A stretch of 34,602 nt of DNA from Nitrosopumilaceae archaeon AB1(1) (GTDB taxonomy: Archaea; Thermoproteota; Nitrososphaeria; Nitrososphaerales; Nitrosopumilaceae), in NCBI GenBank assembly GCA_033471095.1, contig CP136752.1, positions 829,348 to 863,949 of the forward strand. Direction: 5' to 3'. The stretch's first letter is position 1. Every line of letters begins with the position of its first letter. Positions 1 through 7,285 of the stretch are shown here, piece by piece. The notes under the pieces were generated by a model, which saw nothing but the letters and a program-made list of their open reading frames with translations, had not been told where the DNA came from and searched no databases. The position numbers and the translations under genes are program-made.

Positions 1-461
1 CTTGTTGCAATCTTTCCTAGTGTCTTTATGCTAGTGTCGTTATCAATCATTTCATTATTAATTATACCACAATGTCCTGATGTTGTATATTGACATAGAC
101 ATACATCTGCCATTATAATTAATTTATCTCCAGCTGCTTTTCTAATCTCTGTTATTGCTCTTTGTACTATGCCGTCTTTTGCAAATGCAGATGTACCATC
201 GTTATCTTTTTTACTTGGTATTCCAAACACCATCACTGCTGGTATCTTTAGAGAAATAATTTCTTTAATCTCTTCTGCAAGTTGATTTAATGGTAGTCTG
301 TATAATTCTGGCATGGAATCAATTGGGATTTTATCTTGTATGTCTTCCTGAACAAATATGGGACATACCAAATCATTTGTAGAGAGTCTAGTCTCTTGAA
401 CTAGTCTACGCATTGCTTTACTACTTCTTAATCTTCGAAGTCGTTTTTGAGGAAATGACAT
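1..461 (-). CDS. hemB: Delta-aminolevulinic acid dehydratase (porphobilinogen synthase), N-terminal part, cut by window edge
   Basis: HemB condenses two 5-aminolevulinate molecules into porphobilinogen, the second common step of tetrapyrrole synthesis. Read on the minus strand from an ATG at 461, the product begins MSFPQKRLRRLRSSKAMRRL and continues for about 153 codons to the window edge. The family's cysteine-rich metal site is visible as DVCLCQYTTSGHCG (about residues 118-131), so this is the zinc-dependent type. The Schiff-base lysines lie outside the window. A TATA-like box sits 25-26 bases before the ATG, which supports this start and a leaderless mRNA. The later pathway genes hemL, hemC and hemD are about 15 kb away on the other strand. 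The identification is secure; only the 3' part is missing. Confidence 0.95.
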   Translation of the reverse strand, partial: MSFPQKRLRRLRSSKAMRRLVQETRLSTNDLVCPIFVQEDIQDKIPIDSMPELYRLPLNQLAEEIKEIISLKIPAVMVFGIPSKKDNDGTSAFAKDGIVQRAITEIRKAAGDKLIIMADVCLCQYTTSGHCGIINNEMIDNDTSIKTLGKIAT

Positions 462-481
462 TACCCCATTGCAGTGTCATT

Positions 482-491
482 CAAATATAAT
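482..491 (-). promoter_or_regulatory. TATA-like box of hemB
   Basis: On the minus strand this reads ATTATATTTG, centred about 25.5 bases before the hemB ATG at 461. That is the normal archaeal TATA-to-start-site distance, so the transcript probably begins at or next to the ATG. Confidence 0.55.
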
Positions 492-507
492 CCAAACTAG
501 ATTATAA

Positions 508-581
508 TGGACTGAAGGGGATTTGAACCCCTGACCCCTCGCGTGCAAGGCGAGTATTCTACCAGTCTGAACTATCAGCCC
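508..581 (-). tRNA. tRNA-Ala (anticodon TGC)
   Basis: The minus strand folds into a full cloverleaf. The acceptor GGGCTGA pairs with TCAGTCC (one G-T pair), the anticodon stem CTCGC pairs with GCGAG around loop CTTGCAC, and the T arm is CAGGG/TTCAAAT/CCCCT-like. The anticodon is TGC (Ala). There is no intron and no encoded 3' CCA beyond the discriminator A at 508. It lies between hemB and its own TATA-like box. Confidence 0.93.
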
Positions 582-605
582 ATCAAAACTGATTGAGATA
601 ATCAC

Positions 606-615
606 GATTTAAATT
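606..615 (-). promoter_or_regulatory. TATA-like box of tRNA-Ala
   Basis: The minus strand reads AATTTAAATC, centred about 29 bases before the mature 5' end of tRNA-Ala at 581. This fits transcription starting a few bases upstream of the tRNA. Confidence 0.5.
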
Positions 616-722
616 AACACCACAAATGTCTGTGGTGTATAATTTGGGTATAATCATAATTCACATCTACTAGCGTGTTTCGTGTATAATTGATGTCATT
701 TCTTGTTTAATTGGTTAAAAAA

Positions 723-732
723 GTTAAATATT
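723..732 (+). promoter_or_regulatory. TATA-like box of the gene at 753
   Basis: GTTAAATATT is centred 25-26 bases before the GTG at 753. It favours that GTG, rather than the in-frame ATG at 771, as a leaderless start. Confidence 0.5.
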
Positions 733-752
733 GATTTTGTAAAGTTGCTTTT

Positions 753-1364
753 GTGTCTATTTTACAATCTATGACCGGGGGTTATCTCTGTACTCCATAC
801 CTACACGATCACAACTCGGTAAATCTCAAAAACTCTTGGCTAAACTTGCCAAATATGAAAAATATCTATTTTGCCACTGCCACATTTCCAAAAGAAATTC
901 ACTCTTATTATCCAAACCTCTCAAATCATTATCTTCTTGCAAAGTTTTATGATTACAACAAAACACTTGAACTAATGAAGCAACACATTCAGAGTGATAC
1001 TTCTTTTATATTTAATATTGACGATAACTTGTTTGAACGGAATGTTGACGGTACAATGAATTTTGTTACTGTATATTATTTAGAATATAATGAGTCTAAC
1101 GATGACTTGAACCAAATCGCTCAGACAATAATTAAACGTGATCATATTAGTAATGCAAGTCTAGGATTTATGAGTACATTTTGTTCTGAACCTTTGAAAT
1201 TCAATTTTCCTTATGCCGATAATCTTTTGATGCTAGAAGTCTCCAGTACACGCGGTCATCAAAGTGTAAATAAATACTGTGATGAAATGCGTCGTTATAT
1301 TAATAGAAAAGGCATGACCATTACTAATGTTGTATCTTTATCTATACTTGAGCAATGGAAATAA
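753..1364 (+). CDS. Hypothetical protein, 203 aa
   Basis: I do not recognise this protein. It is a soluble-looking mixed alpha/beta sequence with no signal peptide, membrane segment or evident metal motif. The N-terminal third is rich in aromatic residues (YFATATFPKEIHSYYPN). The middle holds an acidic stretch (NIDDNLFERNVDG) and the C terminus ends SILEQWK. The GTG start at 753 is chosen because a TATA-like box lies 25-26 bases upstream; ATG 771 is the alternative and would remove six residues. The stop is 9 bases before the pterin dehydratase ATG, so the two are probably cotranscribed. Nothing in the sequence supports a specific function. Confidence 0.75.
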   Translation: MSILQSMTGGYLCTPYLHDHNSVNLKNSWLNLPNMKNIYFATATFPKEIHSYYPNLSNHYLLAKFYDYNKTLELMKQHIQSDTSFIFNIDDNLFERNVDGTMNFVTVYYLEYNESNDDLNQIAQTIIKRDHISNASLGFMSTFCSEPLKFNFPYADNLLMLEVSSTRGHQSVNKYCDEMRRYINRKGMTITNVVSLSILEQWK

Positions 1365-1373
1365 TCATTAATC

Positions 1374-1661
1374 ATGACACAAAAATTAACAATTCAAGAA
1401 GTTGATGATTATCTTACTGAACTGAATAGTTGGTCAATTATTGATGGAAAATTACACAAAGAATTTGAATTTGTAGATTTTACAGCCGCCTTTAAATTTA
1501 TGAGTGATGCTGTTCCACACATAGATACTATGAATCATCATCCCGAATGGTCTAATGTTTATAATAAAGTAATAGTGAATCTTGTAACTCATGATGTGGG
1601 AGGAGTTACAATGAATGATATTAATCTTGCAAAAATTTTAGATTCGCTTGTTTCATCCTAA
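1374..1661 (+). CDS. Pterin-4a-carbinolamine dehydratase family protein
   Basis: At 95 residues this matches the compact size of the PCD/DCoH family, which dehydrates 4a-hydroxytetrahydropterin and also occurs in organisms without aromatic amino-acid hydroxylases. The family signature is clear: an HHPEW block (MNHHPEW, about residues 53-59), then NKVIVNLVTHDVGGVT with the third active-site histidine, then NDINLAKILD at the C terminus. It follows the 203-aa gene by 9 bases and is probably in the same transcript. The ATG at 1374 gives the usual family length. Its pterin partner in archaea is not evident from this context, so only the family assignment is firm. Confidence 0.9.
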   Translation: MTQKLTIQEVDDYLTELNSWSIIDGKLHKEFEFVDFTAAFKFMSDAVPHIDTMNHHPEWSNVYNKVIVNLVTHDVGGVTMNDINLAKILDSLVSS

Positions 1662-1662
1662 A

Positions 1663-1671
1663 TTTATATAC
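1663..1671 (+). promoter_or_regulatory. TATA-like box of the gene at 1693
   Basis: TTTATATAC is centred 26 bases before the TTG at 1693, starting right after the stop codon of the pterin dehydratase gene. It supports a separate, leaderless transcript for the next two genes. Confidence 0.55.
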
Positions 1672-1692
1672 AAATCAAGCCAAATATTCTAG

Positions 1693-2508
1693 TTGTCTAA
1701 TACTCCCTCAATATTGGATTCTGATTACAAGTATATAGATGGAAAAGGTAATCATCTTAAAAGTCGTACAGAACTATCTATTGCAAAATTATTGTCATTT
1801 ACCAATCAGAGTTATGAATATGACGTAAAATTAGATGTGCTTGGGAAAACCGTTCTTGTAGATTTTAAAACGAAATCCGGTTACATCGAAGTGATTGATT
1901 CTGAACAAGATCTGATAAAATATCAGAAAATTCGGAAAAACCGATCTGATATTAATATAATGGCTATAGGATCTCCGAGTCGTACTGCTCATCTCAACGA
2001 GATGAATGAAATTGTTACACATCAGGAAGATGCTGATATTGGTTCTATTTTTCTTGAAGATCCGTCATTTGCATTTGATTATGCACATATTCTTCCTCTA
2101 GTGAACAAGTGTTCAATATTGCATGGTCATACATCATTAGTTATGATTGAACTTGCAGGTAAAATGAATAATGGTTTGCTGATGGATTTTGGTGAGGCAA
2201 AGAAAATAATAAAATCTACCATATCCATGTTGGATCATAAATTTTTCATCAGTAGAAAATATTTGCTCTCTGAGGATTCCGATCATTATAAAATTGGCTT
2301 TGATGGACCTAAAGGAAAATTTGATCTTCAAATTCCTAAAAATACAACCTATCTGCTTGAAGGCGAGGCGACGGTAGAGAATCTCTCCTCCGAATTACTT
2401 CAGCTATTAACACCTGCTTTACCAAAAAACGTAGAATCTGTGGGTGTGTATATCTATGAGGGTTACAACAAGGGTGCTCATATTGTATCTAAAATCACTC
2501 AAAGGTAG
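1693..2508 (+). CDS. PD-(D/E)XK nuclease-like hypothetical protein, 271 aa
   Basis: The first 100 residues resemble the restriction-endonuclease-like fold: SRTELSIAKLL (a glutamate in helix 1), then a beta hairpin with YEYDVKLDVLGKTVLVDFKT, then GYIEVIDSEQDLIKYQKIR, giving a plausible E...DF...E/K metal site. The rest (about 110-271) is not recognisable. The TTG start at 1693 is supported by a TATA-like box 26 bases upstream; the next in-frame TTG is at 1714 and no ATG comes early. The stop lies 4 bases before the proposed ValRS start, so the two are translationally close. The fold call comes from motif reading only, and a non-catalytic role is possible. Function unknown. Confidence 0.7.
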   Translation: MSNTPSILDSDYKYIDGKGNHLKSRTELSIAKLLSFTNQSYEYDVKLDVLGKTVLVDFKTKSGYIEVIDSEQDLIKYQKIRKNRSDINIMAIGSPSRTAHLNEMNEIVTHQEDADIGSIFLEDPSFAFDYAHILPLVNKCSILHGHTSLVMIELAGKMNNGLLMDFGEAKKIIKSTISMLDHKFFISRKYLLSEDSDHYKIGFDGPKGKFDLQIPKNTTYLLEGEATVENLSSELLQLLTPALPKNVESVGVYIYEGYNKGAHIVSKITQR

Positions 2509-2512
2509 TGAA

Positions 2513-4831
2513 TTGAACCCAACAATTGAATCAAAAACATGGGATCCAAAACTTGAAAAAGCAATTCTAGAGGAGTGGAACAATTCTGGGATTTATCAAT
2601 TTGAATCTGACGGTGATAATTTTGTAATAGATACCCCGCCACCTTATCCATCAGGTCGTCCATGGCATGTTGGCACAGCAGCTCATTATGCACAAATAGA
2701 TATGATTGCAAGAACTGCTAGAATGTCTGGTAAAAATGTCTACTTTCCGATAGGAATTGATTGTAATGGTTTACCTGTTGAACTTTACACTGAAAAAAAA
2801 CATGATATCCGAATGCATGATACTGATCGTAAAGAGTTTATTGACTTGTGCAAAACAACGTTAGACGATCTAGAGTCTGAAATGCTTCAAATTTTGAAAA
2901 ATTTAGGTATAAGTGGAGATTTTGAAAATTACTACCAAACAGACTCGGAAGAATATCGCAAGTTTACCCAATCTACATTTATTCAAATGTGGAATGATGA
3001 TCGTATCTATCTGGCAAACAGACCCAATAATTATGATTGGGTATCTGGAACTACCATAGCTGATGCAGAAATTATTCATATTGAGATGCAGACAAAACTA
3101 GTCCACATGAGATTTTCACTTGTAGACTCGAAAGATGATATAATAATTGCAAGTACTAGACCTGAATTACTTTGTGCATGTCAGGCAGTTATTGTAAATC
3201 CAAAAGATCAACGCTATGCCCATCTTTTAGGTAAAAAAATCACTATTCCCCTCATTAATCGTAAAGTCAGTATCATACCTCATCCTTCTGCAAAAGAAGA
3301 TTTTGGATCTGGTGCTGTGATGGTGTGTAGTTTTGGTGATCAAAATGATGTAGCATTGTTCAGAGAGTTGAGATTGCCTGTAATTATTGCAATAGGTCTT
3401 GATGGAAAAATGACCAAAGAGGCAGGAGTGTATGAAGGGCTACGACCAAAACAGGCTAGGGCAAAAATAATTCAAGATTTACAAGATGCAAATTTTCTTA
3501 CAGAAATTCAAGATATTAATCATAGAACTCCAGTATCTGAGAGAAGTAAAAACCCAATTGAAATAATTCCTATGGAAGAGTATTATCTTAAACAACAAGA
3601 CTCTATAGATGATCTGCGTAAATCTAGTGATACCATTTCATTTTATCCCCCCATGCATCGCATAATTTTACAAAACTGGTTTGATTCTATATCTATTGAT
3701 TGGCCAATTTCACGTCGCCGATATTATGCAACAGAAATTCCTGTTTGGTATTGTAAAAAATGTTCACATCCTTTTGTACCAAAACCTGGAAAATATTATA
3801 GACCTTGGCTTGATAAATGTCCTGCAGAAAAATGCTCTGAGTGTGATGGTGTAGAGTTTGAGGGGGAGACCCGTACCCTTGATACCTGGATGGACTCCTC
3901 AGTATCCCCCTTATTCATATCTAAATTTGGGCGTGATGAGGAATTTTTTAAAAAAACATATCCTGCATCCATACGACCACAGGCTAAAGATATTGTACGG
4001 ACCTGGCTTTACTATACCCTCTTGCGTTGTAATCATATTACTAATAACACACCGTGGTCATCGGCGTGGATAATGGGATATGGTCTTGATGAGCGTGGAT
4101 TAAAAATGAGTAAGAGTAAAGGCAATGTTCTCGATCCGCTACCAGTAATTGAGCGTATTGGAGCTGATACTTTTAGATTTTGGAGTGCAAGTGAGGTGAC
4201 TCATGGGTATGATTTTAGATGCTCTGAACAAAAAATGGATTCTTCAAAAAAGTTCCTCAGTAAACTTTGGAATGTTGCACGATTAATCTCTGCGTTTCCA
4301 CAGGTAGATTCTACAAAATTGGAACCAAGTGACAAATGGATCATCTCTGAACTAAATTCTCTAATCTCTGAGTGTCAAAAAGGTTATTCTGAGTATAACT
4401 TTTTCATACCTGCAGTTGCCATACGTGAATTTACACGCAATATCTTTGCTGCGCACTATATTGAAATGGTAAAGGCTAGGGCATATGGTGATAATTTTGA
4501 ATCATCTCAACGTGATTCTGCAATATCTACATTACATCTAGTATTGAAAACAATTTTGAAATTACTAGCTCCTCTAACTCCATTCATAACAGAGTATCTG
4601 TGGCAAAAGCTCTATTCTAAAACTAGTATTCATAAACAATTACATCCTACTGTTTTCGATTCAGATGATATGAAACGATACACCAAACATCTAGTCGAAT
4701 TCAACTCGAAAGTTTGGAATACAAAAAAATCACAAAACGTCTCTTTGAAAGAGTCTATTCAGTGTGTAATTCCTGATACATTACACATATTTGCAACTGA
4801 TCTTATTCAGATGCATAATCTCCAAATCTAA
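2513..4831 (+). CDS. valS: Valyl-tRNA synthetase
   Basis: This class Ia aminoacyl-tRNA synthetase charges tRNA-Val. Visible in order: a HIGH-type site in the form HVGTAAHYAQID after DTPPPYPSGRP; the GIDCNGLPVE block; the CP1 editing domain (TRPELLCACQAV, SGAVMVCSFGDQNDV); RRRYYATEIPVWYC; a zinc-knuckle-like pair (CKKC and CSEC); the Val-specific RPQAKDIVRTW; and KMSKSKGNV. About 772 residues is short for ValRS but complete through the anticodon-binding region. The reading frame opens farther upstream, but I choose TTG 2513: it follows the previous stop by 4 bases, has AGGT just before it, and gives NPTIESKTWDP, a normal ValRS start. It overlaps pdxT tail-to-tail by 4 bases. Confidence 0.93.
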   Translation: MNPTIESKTWDPKLEKAILEEWNNSGIYQFESDGDNFVIDTPPPYPSGRPWHVGTAAHYAQIDMIARTARMSGKNVYFPIGIDCNGLPVELYTEKKHDIRMHDTDRKEFIDLCKTTLDDLESEMLQILKNLGISGDFENYYQTDSEEYRKFTQSTFIQMWNDDRIYLANRPNNYDWVSGTTIADAEIIHIEMQTKLVHMRFSLVDSKDDIIIASTRPELLCACQAVIVNPKDQRYAHLLGKKITIPLINRKVSIIPHPSAKEDFGSGAVMVCSFGDQNDVALFRELRLPVIIAIGLDGKMTKEAGVYEGLRPKQARAKIIQDLQDANFLTEIQDINHRTPVSERSKNPIEIIPMEEYYLKQQDSIDDLRKSSDTISFYPPMHRIILQNWFDSISIDWPISRRRYYATEIPVWYCKKCSHPFVPKPGKYYRPWLDKCPAEKCSECDGVEFEGETRTLDTWMDSSVSPLFISKFGRDEEFFKKTYPASIRPQAKDIVRTWLYYTLLRCNHITNNTPWSSAWIMGYGLDERGLKMSKSKGNVLDPLPVIERIGADTFRFWSASEVTHGYDFRCSEQKMDSSKKFLSKLWNVARLISAFPQVDSTKLEPSDKWIISELNSLISECQKGYSEYNFFIPAVAIREFTRNIFAAHYIEMVKARAYGDNFESSQRDSAISTLHLVLKTILKLLAPLTPFITEYLWQKLYSKTSIHKQLHPTVFDSDDMKRYTKHLVEFNSKVWNTKKSQNVSLKESIQCVIPDTLHIFATDLIQMHNLQI

Positions 4832-5442
4832 GATTCTTGTATCATTTTTATAAAATACTCGTGCATTGCTACACTGTGACTTAGTTCTGGATGAAATGCT
4901 GTAGCAATGATGTGATTCTGTTTCACAGCAATTATTTTATCGTTCCATTTTGATATGATGCTAGTTTTAGATCCTAATTTTGATACAACGGGAGCACGAA
5001 TAAAAACAGCATTAAATTTCTCAATTTGAATATCATTCATCTCAATCTCTGTTTCAAATGAATTTTGTTGTCTTCCAAATGCATTTCTCTCAATATCTAC
5101 GTCTAGATTTCCAAATAATGTTTGTTTTGTATCACCTACAGTATGATTGTATACTTGTTTGCCAAGTAATACCAATCCTGCACAAATTCCAAATGTAGGT
5201 GTCTTTGACTCAATTTTTGATTTAATCTCTTCCAACATACCATCTCTCTCTGATAATTTTCCTATAGTAGTACTTTCACCACCTGGAATAATTATACCAT
5301 CTAAATTTGATACCCCTTCTTTGTCAAATACTGCATATGCATCTCCTTGTTGTTTCATATTATCTAGTGCCATCTTTGTTGCAATCACATTTTCATATAC
5401 ATCTCCCTGTATTCCGATAACACCGATATTCAGACTAGTCAT
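4828..5442 (-). CDS. pdxT: Pyridoxal 5'-phosphate synthase, glutaminase subunit PdxT
   Basis: PdxT hydrolyses glutamine and passes ammonia to PdxS for PLP synthesis. The 204-residue product shows the family's GVIGIQGDV start, the [10 protein letters not shown] motif, the nucleophile cysteine in [10 protein letters not shown], the RAPVV block and the C-terminal His/Glu pair in HPELSH. The frame stays open upstream, but the ATG at 5442 is chosen because it gives the canonical N terminus, overlaps the pdxS stop by 8 bases (ATGACTAG) and is preceded by a GAGG-type ribosome binding site about 8 bases away. It is the second gene of a pdxS-pdxT operon. The 3' end overlaps valS by 4 bases on the opposite strand. 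Confidence 0.95.
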   Translation of the reverse strand: MTSLNIGVIGIQGDVYENVIATKMALDNMKQQGDAYAVFDKEGVSNLDGIIIPGGESTTIGKLSERDGMLEEIKSKIESKTPTFGICAGLVLLGKQVYNHTVGDTKQTLFGNLDVDIERNAFGRQQNSFETEIEMNDIQIEKFNAVFIRAPVVSKLGSKTSIISKWNDKIIAVKQNHIIATAFHPELSHSVAMHEYFIKMIQES

Positions 5443-6406
5443 GTAAATCCCCTCGTTCTTGCATTTTGAATTGTAAACTGTCTGCAGATTCGCCCAGTAT
5501 GGATTTTTTCTCATTGACCATAACTTGTGCCTCTAGTACCTTGTCCGGATACATCCAAAATGTAGTTGCCAATACTATGGCATTAGCTCGCTCCTGTGCG
5601 TCTTCTGCTTTGAATATACCAGATCCTACAAATATTCCATCACAACCTAGTGACATTAGATGTGCTGCATCTGCAGGGGTCGCAATACCACCTGCTGCAA
5701 AATTTACTACAGGTAATCGTCCAAGTTGAGCAGTTTCAGATACTAGCTCGTATGATACTTTTAACTCCCTTGCTAATTTAATTAATCCCTGATTGTCCCC
5801 CGAATCATATATTGATTTTATCTGTCTTAATTGAGAGTTTACCAAATTTATGTGAAGTATTGCTTCTGCCACATCTCCTGTCCCCGGCTCTCCTTTTGTT
5901 CTGATCATTGCAGCTCCTTCTTCTATTCTGCGCAGTGCCTCTCCAAGTGATCTGGCTCCATTTACAAATGGTGTGGTAAAATCCCATTTCCAAATATGAT
6001 GGGCCTGATCTGCCGGTGTTAATACTTCAGACTCATCAATCATGTCTACTCCTGTTGCATCTAGTACTTTGGCCTCATAGGTGTGACCTATTCTACACTT
6101 TGCCATAACTGGAATAGTTACCGAATCCATAATTTCACGTATAACATCTATACTTGCTGTTCGTGCAACACCGCCTATTTTTCTAACATCTGATGGGAGT
6201 TTATCTAACACCATTACTGCAACAACTCCGGCTCTCTCTGCAATCTTTGCCTGCTCTACTGTGGTCACATCCATAACCACTCCATTCTTGAGCATATGTG
6301 CAAAACCTCTCTTCAATGTAGATGTACCACGTGTTATTTGATGTGTGTTTTCTCTCTCTCTTATTACTCCGTGAACATTCTCAATTTCTCCAGATAATGA
6401 GATCAT
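5435..6406 (-). CDS. pdxS: Pyridoxal 5'-phosphate synthase, synthase subunit PdxS
   Basis: PdxS builds PLP from ribose 5-phosphate, glyceraldehyde 3-phosphate and ammonia, forming a dodecamer with PdxT. The 323-residue product is slightly longer at the N terminus than usual. It has [22 protein letters not shown], the catalytic lysine of [17 protein letters not shown]-like [13 protein letters not shown], the second lysine in [11 protein letters not shown], and the phosphate loop region [32 protein letters not shown]-like box is centred about 25 bases before the ATG at 6406, so the mRNA is probably leaderless. It supplies the cofactor for HemL and SufS encoded in this window. Confidence 0.96.
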   Translation of the reverse strand: MISLSGEIENVHGVIRERENTHQITRGTSTLKRGFAHMLKNGVVMDVTTVEQAKIAERAGVVAVMVLDKLPSDVRKIGGVARTASIDVIREIMDSVTIPVMAKCRIGHTYEAKVLDATGVDMIDESEVLTPADQAHHIWKWDFTTPFVNGARSLGEALRRIEEGAAMIRTKGEPGTGDVAEAILHINLVNSQLRQIKSIYDSGDNQGLIKLARELKVSYELVSETAQLGRLPVVNFAAGGIATPADAAHLMSLGCDGIFVGSGIFKAEDAQERANAIVLATTFWMYPDKVLEAQVMVNEKKSILGESADSLQFKMQERGDLHD

Positions 6407-6426
6407 GAATCCTCTGTGCTGTATTG

Positions 6427-6436
6427 TTATTTATTC
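6427..6436 (-). promoter_or_regulatory. TATA-like box of pdxS-pdxT
   Basis: The minus strand reads GAATAAATAA, centred about 25.5 bases before the pdxS ATG at 6406. It is the only TATA-like element at the right distance. Confidence 0.45.
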
Positions 6437-6509
6437 TAATATGATATTTAGAGTATAATGATGTGATGTATATTGCAATGAATGGAATTCGATAGGATTT
6501 ATTATAATA

Positions 6510-7040
6510 TTATATCTCATCAATTATACCCTGCAATTCTGCCTCTACCATGGTAATTATAGGTGGAATAAATTCATCTGTTGCCTCTTGATCTGGCCAA
6601 CTTATTCGTATGTCTTTTTGATTCAGCGTCACCTTTAGTGTTGTTTTCATATACTTCTCAACATCTTCTTTGATGTTAAAATTATCTTCAGGTATGTGAA
6701 TAAACCCTGTCTCTTTAATTAATCCGGCCAAGAACAGCATTTTGTCTGAATCAATTTTAATACTCTTCTCTTCTTGTAAATCTGCACTTACTACTGAATA
6801 TGTTACACTTCCATCGTTTTGTATCTTTAGTAATTCTGTCTTCTCTATAGTTACACGATTAATCACGTCAAATGGTGATGCATCAATGTGAAATCTAGTC
6901 AATTCAAATTCTATAGTATCGTATGAATTTACTGCAGAAAATGGAATTTCTGTCTTTGTGATTAGTGGAAATAATATAATCAAAGATATAATTCCCGGTA
7001 TCGCATAAAAGAGTAATCTTGCAGGTTTCATTATATTCAT
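6510..7040 (-). CDS. Membrane-anchored hypothetical protein, 176 aa
   Basis: An N-terminal hydrophobic stretch (FYAIPGIISLIILFPLI, about residues 11-27) predicts one membrane anchor or an uncleaved signal. The remaining 145 residues are polar and rich in beta-type sequence, so they are probably outside the membrane. I do not recognise a domain. Two in-frame ATGs are possible: 7040 and 7031 (MKPARLL); a TATA-like element around 7053-7062 would favour 7031. It is monocistronic, between pdxS and the divergent tRNA-Trp. No catalytic motif is visible. Confidence 0.75.
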   Translation of the reverse strand: MNIMKPARLLFYAIPGIISLIILFPLITKTEIPFSAVNSYDTIEFELTRFHIDASPFDVINRVTIEKTELLKIQNDGSVTYSVVSADLQEEKSIKIDSDKMLFLAGLIKETGFIHIPEDNFNIKEDVEKYMKTTLKVTLNQKDIRISWPDQEATDEFIPPIITMVEAELQGIIDEI

Positions 7041-7157
7041 TATATCATATAGTCCTTAATTGATTTAGCGTTGTTGTCAAATTATAATAAAATAGGTTAA
7101 AATTCTGCTCATAGAGTTAAGATGTTGTGGGGTCGTAGCCTAGCCTGGCAGGGCGAC

Positions 7158-7179
7158 AGTGAGACAAGTTCACCGCTAA
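7158..7179 (+). other. tRNA-Trp intron 1 (22 bases, between mature positions 28 and 29)
   Basis: The junctions form a textbook bulge-helix-bulge. GGCG (7152-7155) pairs with CGCT (7174-7177) as a 4-bp central helix with one G-T pair, flanked by 3-base bulges AC^A and AA^G. The intron body closes by GTGA/TCAC around a 7-base loop. Cleavage at both bulges restores the anticodon stem ACGGG/CCCGT. Confidence 0.85.
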
Positions 7180-7188
7180 GGGCTCCAA

Positions 7189-7242
7189 AGGTCAAAATAC
7201 CAAACTTCTGATACCAAATGATGTAAGTTTGGAGTTGCAGTG
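7189..7242 (+). other. tRNA-Trp intron 2 (54 bases, canonical position 37/38)
   Basis: It sits just 3' of the CCA anticodon. The ends are set by the mature cloverleaf: A37 at 7188, then A38 at 7243 and CCCGT. Its body has an 8-bp hairpin CCAAACTT/AAGTTTGG (7200-7207 with 7225-7232). The expected 4-bp helix between CTCC (7183-7186) and GCAG (7237-7240) has a C-C mismatch, so the bulge-helix-bulge is relaxed. Confidence 0.75.
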
Positions 7243-7285
7243 ACCCGTAGATCGCCGGTTCAATTCCGGTCGGCCCCACGTAATT

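Larger units (their letters stand above)
7129..7278 (+). tRNA. tRNA-Trp (anticodon CCA) with two predicted introns
   Basis: Removing 7158-7179 and 7189-7242 leaves a perfect 74-base-class cloverleaf: acceptor GGGGTCG/CGGCCCC, D stem GCCT/GGGC, anticodon stem ACGGG/CCCGT with loop CTCCAAA (anticodon CCA), variable AGATC, T stem GCCGG/CCGGT around TTCAATT, and discriminator A at 7278. Without removing both introns no anticodon stem forms. The CCA end is not encoded. A TATA-like GTTAAAATTC lies at about 7096-7105. It is the tRNA most often interrupted in archaea; a second, non-canonical intron is less usual. Confidence 0.92.

Noticed and set aside
2444-2512. Longer N terminus of valS from the upstream open frame
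   Set aside because: It would overlap the previous gene by 65 bases and give residues unlike ValRS; TTG 2513 fits the family start.
5443-5514. Extra 24 residues at the PdxT N terminus
   Set aside because: They lie entirely inside pdxS. The ATG at 5442 gives the canonical start and the usual stop/start overlap.
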